Assembly: GCA_015698045.1 (NCBI GenBank) | Contig: BLAL01000356.1 | Location: 62,001-126,000 of the forward strand | Source: Rhizophagus clarus | Lineage: Eukaryota; Glomeromycota; Glomeromycetes; Glomerales; Glomeraceae | DNA: 64,000 nt | Direction of reading: 5' to 3' | In this document: piece after piece, positions 1 to 9,869 of the stretch | Position numbering within the stretch: position 1 is the first letter of the stretch | How the letters are laid out: each line of letters opens with the position of its first letter | Program-made: the position numbers and the translations under genes | The notes under the pieces: generated by a model | The model's input: only the letters and a program-made list of their open reading frames with translations | What the model was told of the DNA's origin: nothing | Databases searched by the model: none

Positions 1-219
1 AATTTAAAAATTGAAAATTAGTATAGTTTTGTAAAATATATATAACTCTATAAATGTTTATTATATATTTAAAAAATTTACAATATAAATATTTTTAATA
101 CTTCTGAATAATATTATTTAAACTGCAGTAAGTGATTTTATTTGGCTAAAGTATTAAGAGGCATATTAAAAATCAGCTGATTTTTTTTGATTAGTAGCTC
201 TGATCTTTCTACTTTTACT
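1..219. other. AT-rich gap, no gene seen
   Basis: This stretch is strongly AT-rich with homopolymer runs. I see no open frame of useful length, no RNA gene and no clear terminal repeat. Confidence 0.6.
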
Positions 220-599
220 TAAAGGTATACTCTGAATTTGGTTAACCAATCAACTGGTAAAACAATCTGAAAAAAAATGGATTTGAATTGATCTGTTTAT
301 ATTACCAGTTTAACCAGATAGTTTATCAGATATCTGATCAATCCAGTAAAACTATTCAAAAAAAAATAAATTCAGATTGATCTGTTTATATCACCAGTTT
401 GACTAGATAGTTCATTGAATATCTGATCAATCCAGTATCATTGGATTGGTCAGATTAGTTTATCAAAAAAAGTTTTTTTTTTAATTAATTTGATAATATA
501 GTCAAATAGTAAATTAGATTATCAATCAGATTGTGTAGTATAAGTCATCTAATGATCTCTTTTTTCTTTTTTATGAAAAAAAAATTATTTTTTATTTAA

Positions 600-1250
600 T
601 ACAAATTTTTTTTTCATTTTTATAGGGTTACTAAATAAAAAGTACAATTAGACTTTTGTAAAAGAGAATCAGAAAAAAGAAGTTCATTATTTTTTTTTAA
701 TAAATTTATTTTTTTTTTCTTTATTATAGAGTTGTCAGATAAAAAGTATGATTTAACTTTTGAAATTGAGGTAAGAGAAGATTAGAAAAGGAGAAGTTTA
801 TTATTTTTTTTTAATAAATTTAATTTTTTTTCTTTATTATAGGATTATCAGATAAAAAACATAATTGGACTTTTAAAATTAAAGTAAGAAATAGTCAAAA
901 AAGAGGAAGTTCTTTTTTTTTTAATAAATTTATTTTTTTCTTTATTATAAGGTTGCCAAATAAAAAGTATGACTGAACTTTTGAAATTGAGATAAGAGAG
1001 AATCAGAGAAGAAAAAGTTTATTGTTTTTTTTTTTTTAATAAAATTATTTTTTTTATTATAGGTTACCAGATGAAAAATATGATCAGACTTTTGAAATTA
1101 TAATAAGGAAAAGTCAAAAAAGGAGGAGTTCTTTTTTTTTAACAAATTTATTTTTTTTTTTATTATAAGGTTGTCAGACAAAAAGTATGATCAAACTTTT
1201 AAAATTAAGGTAAAAGATTAAGAGAAAGTTATTATTATTTTTTTTAAAGA
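600..1250 (+). repeat. Tandem array, ~110 bp exon-intron-like units (6 copies)
   Basis: Six units begin near 625, 728, 842, 949, 1063 and 1168. Each reads, on the plus strand, poly-T, TTATTATAG, then about 41 nt related to GTTGTCAGATAAAAAGTATG and ending TTTGAAATTGAG, then GTAAGAG or a mutated form. The 41-nt block is the same family as the array on the minus strand at 9.9-11.2 kb, but it has lost most G and C. Donor-like GTAAG is kept in some units (for example near 769) and acceptor-like ATAG in most. Confidence 0.75.
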
Positions 1251-2279
1251 GGTAAATTGCAACTCAATAAGATAATGATCTGTAATTAATTTTATGGGTT
1301 TTATATTAATAAAAAAACTGTTTTTTGAAATGCAGCATTCTTTATTACTAAAATTTTTTCAATAAGTAAAAAAAACAGTATAATACAATTCAAGTGAATA
1401 AGAGAAACATTTTATAAAGTTTATATTATAGATTTTTTTATATTTAATAAAATATGAGCAAACTATTAATTTTTATATAATCTATAAAGGATATAACATT
1501 AAAACCTATAATAACAAAAAAAAAGTATTAGTAATACCTTTCAACATTCTCTATTAGTCTATTATAAAAAAAACTTGTTCACATAATTCACCAACCATTT
1601 TCAAAGAAATTCATAAATATAAGATGCTCAAGACTGAAGTCAAAAAAAATGTTGACAAAAATTTTTTTAACAGTCCTAATAGTAAAATATCACTTTTGTA
1701 AACTCATATATTTTTTTCAAAAAAATTAATCTAAAGTATTACTATAAAAACAAAAAAGATTATTGGTAAAGTCTTAGAAATTTCTTATTATAAAAAAAAT
1801 CATCTATATACTCTCTTTCTAAAGAATTTCAAAAATCTAAGGGTATTATATCTGAAACCTACAAAAAAAATACAAGAAATATTAGCAACATTTTACTTAT
1901 AAACCTAATAGGTCAAATAAATTATTATTTTTATAAAATTATAAGAATGTGAATATAAAACAAAAAAAAATAATATATCTAAATAAAGGTAAATATTATC
2001 AAATATACTCATAAAATATTTAACTAATATTAAACAGAATAAAATTTTATAATCAGAATACCATATTCTTTCATAGTAAACTCAAAAAAGTTGAGCTTTA
2101 ATAATATAAAATTTTGCAGGTGACTTGATAAAGATTAGCATTATTCATCAATCTATTTAGCATCTTAATTGAACAACATAACAAAAATTGCGTATTAACC
2201 ATTTTTGGTAATAATTTGCATAAACAGTATTATTAAATTTCTCTCGTTAAGTGTCAATTTCTCTTTTAATAAATTTAAT

Positions 2280-2720
2280 TTATGTTTTTTTTTTTATAGG
2301 GTTTCCAAATGAAAAATATGATCAGGCTTTTAAAAATAAGGTAAGAAGAATCAAAGATAATGTTTTATCATTTTTTTTAGTAAATTTAATTAATTTATTT
2401 TTTTTTTTTTTAGGATTTTTAGACGAAAAATAACTGGACTTTTTAAATTAAGATAAAGGAGAAAAATTTTGTTATTTTTTTTCCAATGAATTTAATTTAT
2501 TTATTTTTTTTTTTTTTGTAGGATTGCTAAATGAAAAACATGACTGGCTTTTGAAAACAAAGCAAGGGAAGATCAGGATGGTTTTTTATTATTTTTTTCT
2601 AATAATTTTAATTAATTTATTTTTATAAGTTATTATAAAAAAACAATTTAAAATTAAGATAAAAAAAGGACTAAGAGAAATTTTGGTTATTTTTTTTAAT
2701 AAATGTTTTATTTTTTTTTT
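2280..2720 (+). repeat. Second block of the same exon-intron-like array
   Basis: Three or four diverged units of the 41-nt family start after TATAG or GTAG near 2300, 2413 and 2521. The first keeps a block that could read GFPNEKYDQAFKNK, followed directly by GTAAGAAG at about 2340. It lies 1 kb downstream of the first block in the same orientation. Confidence 0.65.
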
Positions 2721-3286
2721 ATAATTTAAAGAGACTTTTCTATTTTATTAATAATAAACCAATTTTTTTTGAACTTTAAAATTAATGTATTAATTTATTA
2801 ATGACTTGATAACTTAAATATTTATAAAAAATTTTATTTATTTAAAGAAAAAATCAATAAAAAAAGATCAGATTATTTGATCAATCTGGTCAATCTGATC
2901 AATCTGATCATCTTTGTTTTTTTTTTAAAAAAAAATTAATAAAAATGACTGGATTATTTAATCAATCTGATCAATCTAATTATTTATGTAATAACTAATT
3001 AACTTGATGTTATTTGATAGTTCTATCTAGATTATTCATGAACTATTCATTAATAATCTAAATAATCTATTTTTTGATCGGTTTAGATGATAGATTGAAC
3101 AGATTTCACTAAAGCTAACCTTTACTCCACCTAATCGTATTTTGATTGGCTAAAAAAAATATATAATAATACATAATTATATTTATATAATTAACTTGTG
3201 ATCTAGTAATCTAATTTTTATAATTTTTTTATTTTATAAGTTTTGATAAACTCTATAAAATAAAAAATAATTTAGTTAAATTGAGC

Positions 3287-3473
3287 TTATAGATGTCACC
3301 CAAATTATTTTAAATAAATCCCAAATTAATTTGTACATTTTGACAGCCATAATTCCCAAATCCTAAATATACAAATTGCAAAATTTATATATGTAATTTG
3401 CAAATTAATTTGGATTTGTACATTTGAACTGTCATAATCCCAAATTATTTTGGATTTGGATAGCATCTATAAT
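3287..3473. mobile_element. Small inverted-repeat (MITE-like) element
   Basis: TTATAGATG at the left and CATCTATAA at the right form inverted termini. They extend inward with interruptions (CCAAATTATTTTA against TAATTTGGG, and TTTGTACATTT against AAATGTACAAA). The whole unit of about 187 bp can fold back on itself. No coding capacity and no clear target duplication. Confidence 0.5.
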
Positions 3474-3544
3474 TAAACTATTAAATAGTAAGATAATTGC
3501 AAAAAATTATTTTAATATATAAATAATAATAATACATCAGGAAA

Positions 3545-3800
3545 TTTTATAGTGCAAAAAGTTGCGCAAGATTACGCATCATAATATTTCGTAAGTTTCC
3601 AGACCTACCGCAAGTTTGCGTAAGCGTAATATTTTGTAACTTTTTAAAATATTTTGAAATATTACGATATGCAAAGTTTCGTAATTTTACAGTTCGTAAT
3701 ATTGTGTAATTTTATTGCGTAATATTTCGCAACTTTTTAAAATATTTTGACAATTCATAATTTTACATAAATATTTTGTAATGTTTCAAAATTCATTTTT
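3545..3800. repeat. Short interspersed GCGTAATATTTCG-type repeats
   Basis: Variants of CGTAATATTTCG, GCAACTTTTTAAAATATTTT and CGTAATTTTA recur five or more times in about 250 bp, some as inverted copies. The pattern resembles the subterminal motif clusters of other elements here. No gene is seen. Confidence 0.5.
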
Positions 3801-3879
3801 ATACTATAAGTTTATATAATGTATATTTTATTAGATATAATATGAATTAAATTATAAAAAATTACAAGTATTTATTATT

Positions 3880-4680
3880 ATATACAGAATATATAAAAGT
3901 AAAAAAAGAAAGAGTAACGATACAATTAGATGTAAAAAGAAGAGAAACAGCTATAGTAACGTTGGTATTAGATATAAAGATAAAAGAAATATTGTTAGTA
4001 TTGTTAGTGTTGTTAATATTAGAGTAAAAAGAGTTAAAGAAACAGTAGAAACATGGATATTATCGTTAGTATTAAAGTACAAGTAAAAGAAAAAAAGAAA
4101 ACGTAGATAGTATTGTTAGTATTATGATATAAAGTAACAATTACGCGTTAGTATTAAAACAATTAGTATTAATAAACAAATATTTCTATACCTGCAAAGA
4201 ATAAACTAAAAATAAAAGAAAGAGAAAAAATAAACATGTTGTTGGTATTAAGTAAAAGGAATAAAAAAAACATAATTAGTATTGTTAGTATCAATCGTTA
4301 ATATTGAAGTACAAGTAAAAAGAAATAAAGGAAACATGTATATTATTGTCAGTATTACAATACAAAGTAAGAAAGAAGTAAAAAATAATGAAATAATTAT
4401 TATTAATAAACAAATATTTCTATACCTGCAAAGCAATAAATTATGAAATATATGTAAATATTCTGTATATAATTAAAAAATATTGAATAAAAGGATAAAG
4501 AAATAATAAAAAGAAGAGAAAAATATTGAACAAAAAAATAAAGAAATAAAGAGACAAAAAATAAATAGAACAAAAAACGTGTACAGATTAAATCACATGC
4601 AAGGATCAGCCTAATTTTGATTGGCCAGAAAATACGATACTGTATATGCAATCATGCACAATCATATCATGCAGATTTAT
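3880..4680. repeat. Degenerate minisatellite, ~80-120 bp units
   Basis: Motifs such as ATTGTTAGTATT, AAAGTACAAGTAAAAG and AAAGGAAACATG recur through the block with changing order. ATAAACAAATATTTCTATAC followed by CTGCAAAG occurs twice, at about 4171 and 4407. Open frames on the minus strand here are products of the repeats and are not called. Confidence 0.55.
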
Positions 4681-4689
4681 TTATTTAAT

Positions 4690-5534
4690 TATCAACAACG
4701 CAAGCGTGACATAAATAAATCATGACTGAAACTTATGTTCAATTTATGTTCAATTTGTGTTGATAATTCTGGTAAAAAATTATTAATTTTGGCCAAATTT
4801 CGTTAAATTTGTTAAATTTGTGTTGAATTTGTGTTGAATTTATATTGCGTAATTTTTTATTTATCACAAGGGGATGATATTTAGTAATTGCATGTATATA
4901 CAATGTACAAGATTTTTTTTATGATTTTTTTAAGAAATGTACGCAAAATATTTAATCAGAATATAATTGTTTTTATTTTTAAATATGATATATTGATATG
5001 AAATCAAACTAAGCTTTTTTTTTATTAATCATGATATTTATATTTAGATAATCCATATCCGCATGAGATTTAATTAATATATTTAATGATGAGAGTGTAA
5101 TAAATTAAATTTTAATTGAAACGAGAAATAAAATTAAACCAAAGAGTTATTATTTAAATTTTATTTAAAGTGACATTTTACGATTTTCTTTCTACCCAAA
5201 TTTTTACTCATCCTAAAATCAAATTATAAAAATCAAATCTAATCTAATAATGCCTTGCCACATACGTTCACGTTATTCCCACTATAATGTCCATTAGAAC
5301 TGGGCTATGATGGATGAGCTGGTTGACATATGCCGAGACAGAAACTGCGCCTACCACAATATTAATGGTAGAAGCTGCCATGATTTTTAGGACTCTGTTG
5401 CCAATATATGACTAATATCTATAATTTCTTTAAGAAAGAATTTAAATTTAAATTAACCAATCCATTTAATTGAATCAGAATAAATAGAATATTTCGTACG
5501 AGGGTTTCTGGATAACAGTGCAGCTAAAAGTAGA
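4690..5534. other. Gap; partly higher-GC, no gene called
   Basis: 4690-5210 is AT-rich with small tandem copies of TTTGTGTTGAATT. 5240-5400 has clearly higher GC and short open stretches on both strands, so it could hold exons of the disrupted host gene described next. I could not connect them into a supported model. Confidence 0.4.
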
Positions 5535-5724
5535 GGAGCCTCGTTAGGGATTACCATGTAAGTAAATAAATAAAATTACATTCATATAAATTAAATGTAT
5601 TTATCGAATATTCAAATTGATTTTGATATTTAGAACTATGTCCTTTATCGTAATGGAAACCCTAGGCAGCAGCTGTAGATACGTACTGGTCAAAGATATT
5701 ATCGCGAATTTAGAACAAGATTTT
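5535..5724 (+). pseudogene. Possible Arg-rich host gene split by a mobile element (5' part; 3' part at 9629-9775)
   Basis: GTAAGT at 5564 and TGTAG ending at 5678 delimit a plausible intron of about 115 nt. The frame opening at 5679 reads IRTGQRYYREFRTR and is cut at 5724 by the element beginning CACAGG. After the element, counting the 3-bp duplication TTT once, the same frame continues FWERL at 9629-9643. It then crosses a 76-nt GTAATT..TTTTAG intron (9644-9719) and resumes VTRDDRRRRRN, ending LPTYRRR and TAA at 9773-9775. Frame and intron phase agree across the insertion, and local GC is higher than in the surroundings. I do not recognise the protein; the Arg-rich tail suggests nucleic-acid contact at most. 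It could be chance, or the insertion may have abolished the gene. Confidence 0.35.
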
Positions 5725-5767
5725 CACAGGTCGAATGAAAAAAAATTGGAATTTGCTTTATTTTAAT

Positions 5768-5932
5768 ATGCTCTTGCTGATTTTTATATAATTCTGCCAA
5801 TTTTTATATAATTCTGCCGATTTTTATGTAATTCTGCCTATTTTTATATAATTCTGCCGATTTTATATAATTCTGCCGATTTTTATATAATTCTGCCAAT
5901 TTTTATATAACTCTGCCTATTTTTCAATCAAA
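5768..5932 (+). repeat. Subterminal 19-20 bp tandem repeat (about 8 copies)
   Basis: ATTTTTATATAATTCTGCCG and close variants are repeated about eight times next to the left terminus of element A. The same array with A in place of G follows the left end of the second copy at about 26350-26460. The right subterminal zone (9400-9600) uses a related motif, TGCCGATTTGCATGC. Such clusters are typical transposase-binding regions in CACTA-like elements; here that role is inferred. Confidence 0.75.
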
Positions 5933-6434
5933 AATGATCATCTTTAATTGGCTGACTATATAATTACATCATTTGTTTATTGATTTATTGATAATTTTTT
6001 TTTATTTTTGCTTATTACGTTTCATTTTTTTCCTTCTGTTCATTTACAAATAAAAAAAAGCAACTGTTAGAATGTATTTCTTTAAATAAAAAAACAAACA
6101 AACAAAAAGTTGGTACACACCAGTCATCCAAAGAAGCCGTATTTTTTTTTATTTAATCTAAAAAAACGAATTTTTTTTTATTTAACATAAAAATGAATTT
6201 TTTTTTAACTTTATTTAATTTAAAAAACGAATTTTTTTTTATTTAATTTTAAAAAAAATTTTTTAGCTTTATTGTAAAAACGGCAAGTTTCGTGTTAAAG
6301 AAACATTTTAATGTTTCTTTCTTTTCTCCATTTTTGTAGAATGCAGCCTTGAAGATTTCAGAAAGGCGAATTGACAATAGGTTTTATTATTAATGGTTTT
6401 AGAAACGTACTAATATCTCTTTTTTTTCTCCTTA

Positions 6435-7600
6435 GACGATGGGCGTAATTAATGTAAGTTTCAAAATTTCATTTTCGAAACTTTATTTTTTCTTTTTTTT
6501 TTAGGAAACGTTTACTAACGTTTCCATCTTTTTTTTTTGTAGCTTCCGGTCTTCGATTCTTGGATGATAGCCGTAATGAATGTAAGTTTTGAAATTTTCA
6601 AAACTTTTTTTTTCTTTGTTTTTTTTTAGGAGACGTTTTTACTAACGTTTCCATCTTTTTTTTTTGTAGCTTCCAGTCTTCGATTCTTGGACGATGGCCG
6701 TGGGCGTAATGAATGTAAGTTTCAAAATTTTCAAAACTTTTTTTTTCTTTGTTTTTTTTAGGAAACGTTTTACTAACGTTTTCTGTCTTTTTTTTTTTGT
6801 AGCTTCCAGTCTTCGATTCTTGGACGATGGCCGTGGGCGTAATGAATGTAAGTTTTGAAATTTTTGAAACTTTTTTTTTCTTTGTTTTTTTTAGGAGACG
6901 TTTTTACTAACGTTTCCATCTTTTTTTTAGTAGGTTCTGGTCTTCGATTCTTGAACGATGGCCGTAGGTGTAATGAATGTAAGTTTCGAAATTTTCGAAA
7001 CTTTATTTTTTCTTTTTTTTAAGAAACGTTTTACTAACGTTTCTGTCTTTTTTTTTGTAGCTTCCGGTCTTCGATTCTTGGACGATGGCCGTGAGCGTAA
7101 TGAATGTAAGTTTCGAAATTTTTGAAACTTTATTTTTTCTTTGTTTTTTTTAGGAGACGTTTTTACTAACATTTCCATCTTTTTTTTAGTAGGTTTTGGT
7201 CTTCGATTCTTGGACGATGGCCGTGGGCGTAATGAATGTAAGTTTTGAAATTTTCGAACCTTTATTTTTTCTTTTTTTTTAGGAAACGTTTTACTAACAT
7301 TTCCATCTTTTTTTTTGTAGCTTCCGGTCTTCGATTCTTGAACGATGCCCATGGGCGTAATGAATGTAAGTTTCGAAATTTTAGAAACTTTTTTTTCTTT
7401 GTTTTTTTTAGGAGACGTTTTTACTAATGTTTCCATCTTTTTTTTTGTAGCTTCCGGTCTTCGATTCTTGGATGATGGTCATGGGCGTAATGAATGTAAG
7501 TTTCGAAATTTTCAAAACTTTATTTTTTCTTTTTTTTTTAGGAAACGTTTTACTAACGAATCCATCTTTTTTTTGCAGGTTCTGATCGAACGTTTTTAGT
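6435..7600 (+). repeat. Tandem exon-intron array, ~130 bp units (9 copies)
   Basis: GTAAGT occurs at 6454, 6582, 6715, 6848, 6979, 7106, 7238, 7366 and 7496, that is every 127-133 bp. Each is followed by a pyrimidine tract with TTTTTAG, then ACGTTTTACTAACGTTTCC, a second T-rich tract and TGTAG or TAGTAG. A block of about 45 nt comes next (CTTCCGGTCTTCGATTCTTG.., ending GCGTAATGAAT). The 45-nt block is a multiple of three and open in two frames (LPVFDSWTMAVGVMN, or ASGLRFLDDGRGRNE in the other). Palindromes AAGTTTCGAAATTTTCGAAA and GGAAACG..CGTTTCC sit inside each intron-like part. Before the array, TTGTAG at about 6340 and CTCCTTAG at 6434 look like further acceptors. After it, TTTTGCAG at about 7579 precedes a unique last block. 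Whether it is spliced is unknown. Confidence 0.85.
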
Positions 7601-7619
7601 AATTGGGCTTCTTTACAAG

Positions 7620-9235
7620 TATGTTTCTTTTTATTTCATTTTATTTTTTTTATGATCGATTACATTTCATTATTTACTAACTTTTCTTTCATTTTTTTCT
7701 TTTATCCCCTGTGTTTCTTTTCGTTTATTTTCCATTTTTTTCGTCTCCCTTCAATTATTTTTGTATATTCACATTTCTCTTTCATTTCTTCCTCTTTTTT
7801 TTCTTTTTTTTTTACGTTTTTCCTTCTATTTTTTTTTCGACTATTACGTTTAACCCTCCTTTTCGTTTCATCACTTTACATTTGCCCTCATTTTTGCTTT
7901 ATTCTTTTACGTTTCATCTCCTTTTCATTCGTCTCTTTACGTTCCTCCTCTTTTCATTTTATTTTTTATATTTTCCCTTCTTTCATTTCACCCTTTACGC
8001 TTCCCCCTTCTTTTCATTTCGTTCCTTTTCCTTTTCGTTTCATTTCCTCTTTTTTTTGTTCTTTTACATTTCTTTCCTTTCTTTTTGTTCCTTTACGTTT
8101 CCCCCTTCTTTCTTTTCATCCCTTTACGTTTTCCTTCTTTTCTTTCCGTTTCTTTATGTTTTCCTACTATTCTTTTTGTTTATTTTCACTTCTCACTCCA
8201 TTCTTTTCTTTTCACCCACCTTTCGGTTTACTTTGTTTCTTTTGTTTCCTTTTGTTTCTTTTCACTTCTCTTCATTCTTTTCATCTCCCCTTCGATTCTT
8301 TTGTATATTCACATTTCTCTTTCATTTCTTCATGTTTCCTCTATTTTTCTTTTTTTACGTTTTGCCTTCCATTTTTTTCGTTCTATTACGTTTCACTCCT
8401 TTTTGTTTCATCACTTTATGTTTCCCCTTCTTTTTGTTTTGTTTCTTTACATTTCCTCCTTTTTTTTTGTTCTTTTACATTTCTTTCCTTTCTTTTTGTT
8501 CCTTTACGTTTCCCCTTCATTCCTTTACGTTTCCCCTTTCTTTCTTTTCATTCCTTTACATTTCCCTTCGTTTCTTTATGTTTTCCTACTATTTATTTTG
8601 TTTATTTTCACTTCCCCCTTCATTTTTTTCTTTTCACCCACCTTTCAGTTTATTTTGTCTCTTTTGTTTCTTTTTGTTTCTTTTCACTTCTCTTCATTCT
8701 TTTCATCTCCCCTTCAATTCTTTTGTATATTTACATTTCTCTTTCATTTCTTCATGTTTCCTCTATTTTTTCTTTTTTTACGTTTTGCCTTTCATTTTTT
8801 TTGTTCTATTACGTTTCACTCTCCTTTTTGTTTCATCACTTTATGTTTCCCCTTCTTTTCGTTTTGTTCCTTTGCATTTTCTCTTTTTTTTTTTGTTCTT
8901 CTACATTTCCTTCCTTTCTTTTTGTTCCTTTACGTTTCCCCCTCCTTTTTTTTCGCTCCTTTATATCTCCCTTCTCTCTTTTCGTTTCTTTATGTTTTTC
9001 TACTATTCTTTTTGTTTTTTTTTTATATTACACTATCCTTTTTTCTTACATTTCCTTCTTCATTCCTTTCATTTTCTTTACCTTTGTATTCTTTTCATTT
9101 TTTTTTGTTTCCCCTTACTTCTTTTCATTTCCCTCCATTTCTTTTATTTCACTTTTTTTCTTTATTGTTATTCTTATTTTTTAACACATTTCTTTACTTT
9201 GATTCATTTTTTTACTTTCATTATAGATTTCTTTT
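7620..9235 (+). repeat. 1.6 kb polypyrimidine (plus strand) block with ~0.4-0.5 kb higher-order repeat
   Basis: Almost uninterrupted T and C on the plus strand, built from TTTCATTTCC and CCTTTACGTTTCCC modules. TTGTATATTCACATTTCTC or a close form recurs at about 7761, 8301 and 8723, marking a higher-order unit. Open frames of up to ~510 codons across it encode only Phe, Ser, Leu and Pro and arise from the lack of purines, so they are not genes. GTATGT at 7619 opens the block, and TTATAG then TTTTAG close it near 9226-9241, as if the block were one long pyrimidine-rich intron. Confidence 0.85.
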
Positions 9236-9869
9236 TTTTAGATTAATTTCCTATTAAAATAAATTCTTATTAATAAAACATGTAAATTTTTAAATTAAAC
9301 TACTTTGAATAAAATTTTTTGAGAAAAAATAAATTTTTGCATGTGTCGTACTTCATAAATATAAAGAAAATAAATTGGTTGAATTTGCATGCACTATTTA
9401 AAATCGGAGTGCCGATTTGCATACACTATTTAAAAATTGGAATGCCGATTTGCATGCACTATTTAAAAATTGGAATGCCGATTTTTTGTGACAAATTGGC
9501 AATGCCATTTGTTACCTTTTCACGCCAAAAAATTGGCAAAAATTTGCAACAAATCGGACAAAAATATCCAAAAATCAGACAAAAATCAGACTGCCGATTT
9601 TTGGCAATTTTTTTTTATTTGACCTGTGTTTGGGAGAGGCTGGGTAATTATACTATAATAAAATTTATAATTAATATTTATGTTCATGTTTTAAATTTGA
9701 TAAATTTGATCAATTTTAGTTACGCGTGATGATCGTAGGAGAAGGAGAAACTTACCTACATATCGTAGAAGATAATTATTTTTATTTTTTTATTTATTAA
9801 GTGAGTAGCTAAATCCAGTCTGTACCAAATATCAGCTGGAGACTCACGTTTTTTTTGAACTGTGACTGA

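Larger units (their letters stand above)
220..3130. mobile_element. Putative decayed element with subterminal repeats and exon-intron-like array
   Basis: Both flanks carry short repeats in the style of GATCAATCTG, ACCAGTTT and CTGATCAATCC (about 240-530 on the left and 2870-3125 on the right). Near the limits there is a weak inverted similarity starting with AAAGGT on the left and ending with ACCTTT on the right. The centre holds a tandem array that is a diverged relative of the arrays at 9.9-11.2 and 22.3-22.5 kb. No transposase is visible. The outer limits are approximate and no target duplication was recognised, so the element call is an inference from the architecture shared with the better-defined elements at 5725 and 17525. 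Confidence 0.35.
5725..9628. mobile_element. Element A: 3.9 kb CACAGG-ended element with 3-bp TSD
   Basis: The left end reads CACAGGTCGAATG followed by A-rich sequence. The right end reads, in reverse complement, CACAGGTCAAAT followed by the same A-rich stretch, giving about 24 bp of terminal inverted repeat with two mismatches. TTT flanks both sides (5722-5724 and 9629-9631). A second copy at 26306-33576 is flanked by TTA, which supports a 3-bp duplication. Inside are subterminal repeats at both ends, a spliceosomal-intron-like tandem array (6.4-7.6 kb) and a polypyrimidine block (7.6-9.2 kb). No transposase is visible. CACNG termini, 3-bp duplications and clustered subterminal repeats are known traits of CMC/EnSpm (CACTA-like) elements, so I infer a non-autonomous member of that group. 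Confidence 0.85.

Noticed and set aside
6927..7436. 169-codon Lys-rich frame on the minus strand of the exon-intron array
   Set aside because: It is the complement of the pyrimidine tracts and repeats with the array period. No start context or family resemblance.
7652..9257. Open frames of 390-511 codons in three phases
   Set aside because: All three phases are open over the same polypyrimidine repeat, and the predicted products contain almost only Phe, Ser, Leu and Pro. The same happens at 31481-33173. It is a composition effect.
9319..9729. 136-codon frame
   Set aside because: It consists of the right subterminal repeats of element A (MHYLKIGMPI units) and crosses the element end; the same occurs at 33336-33605.
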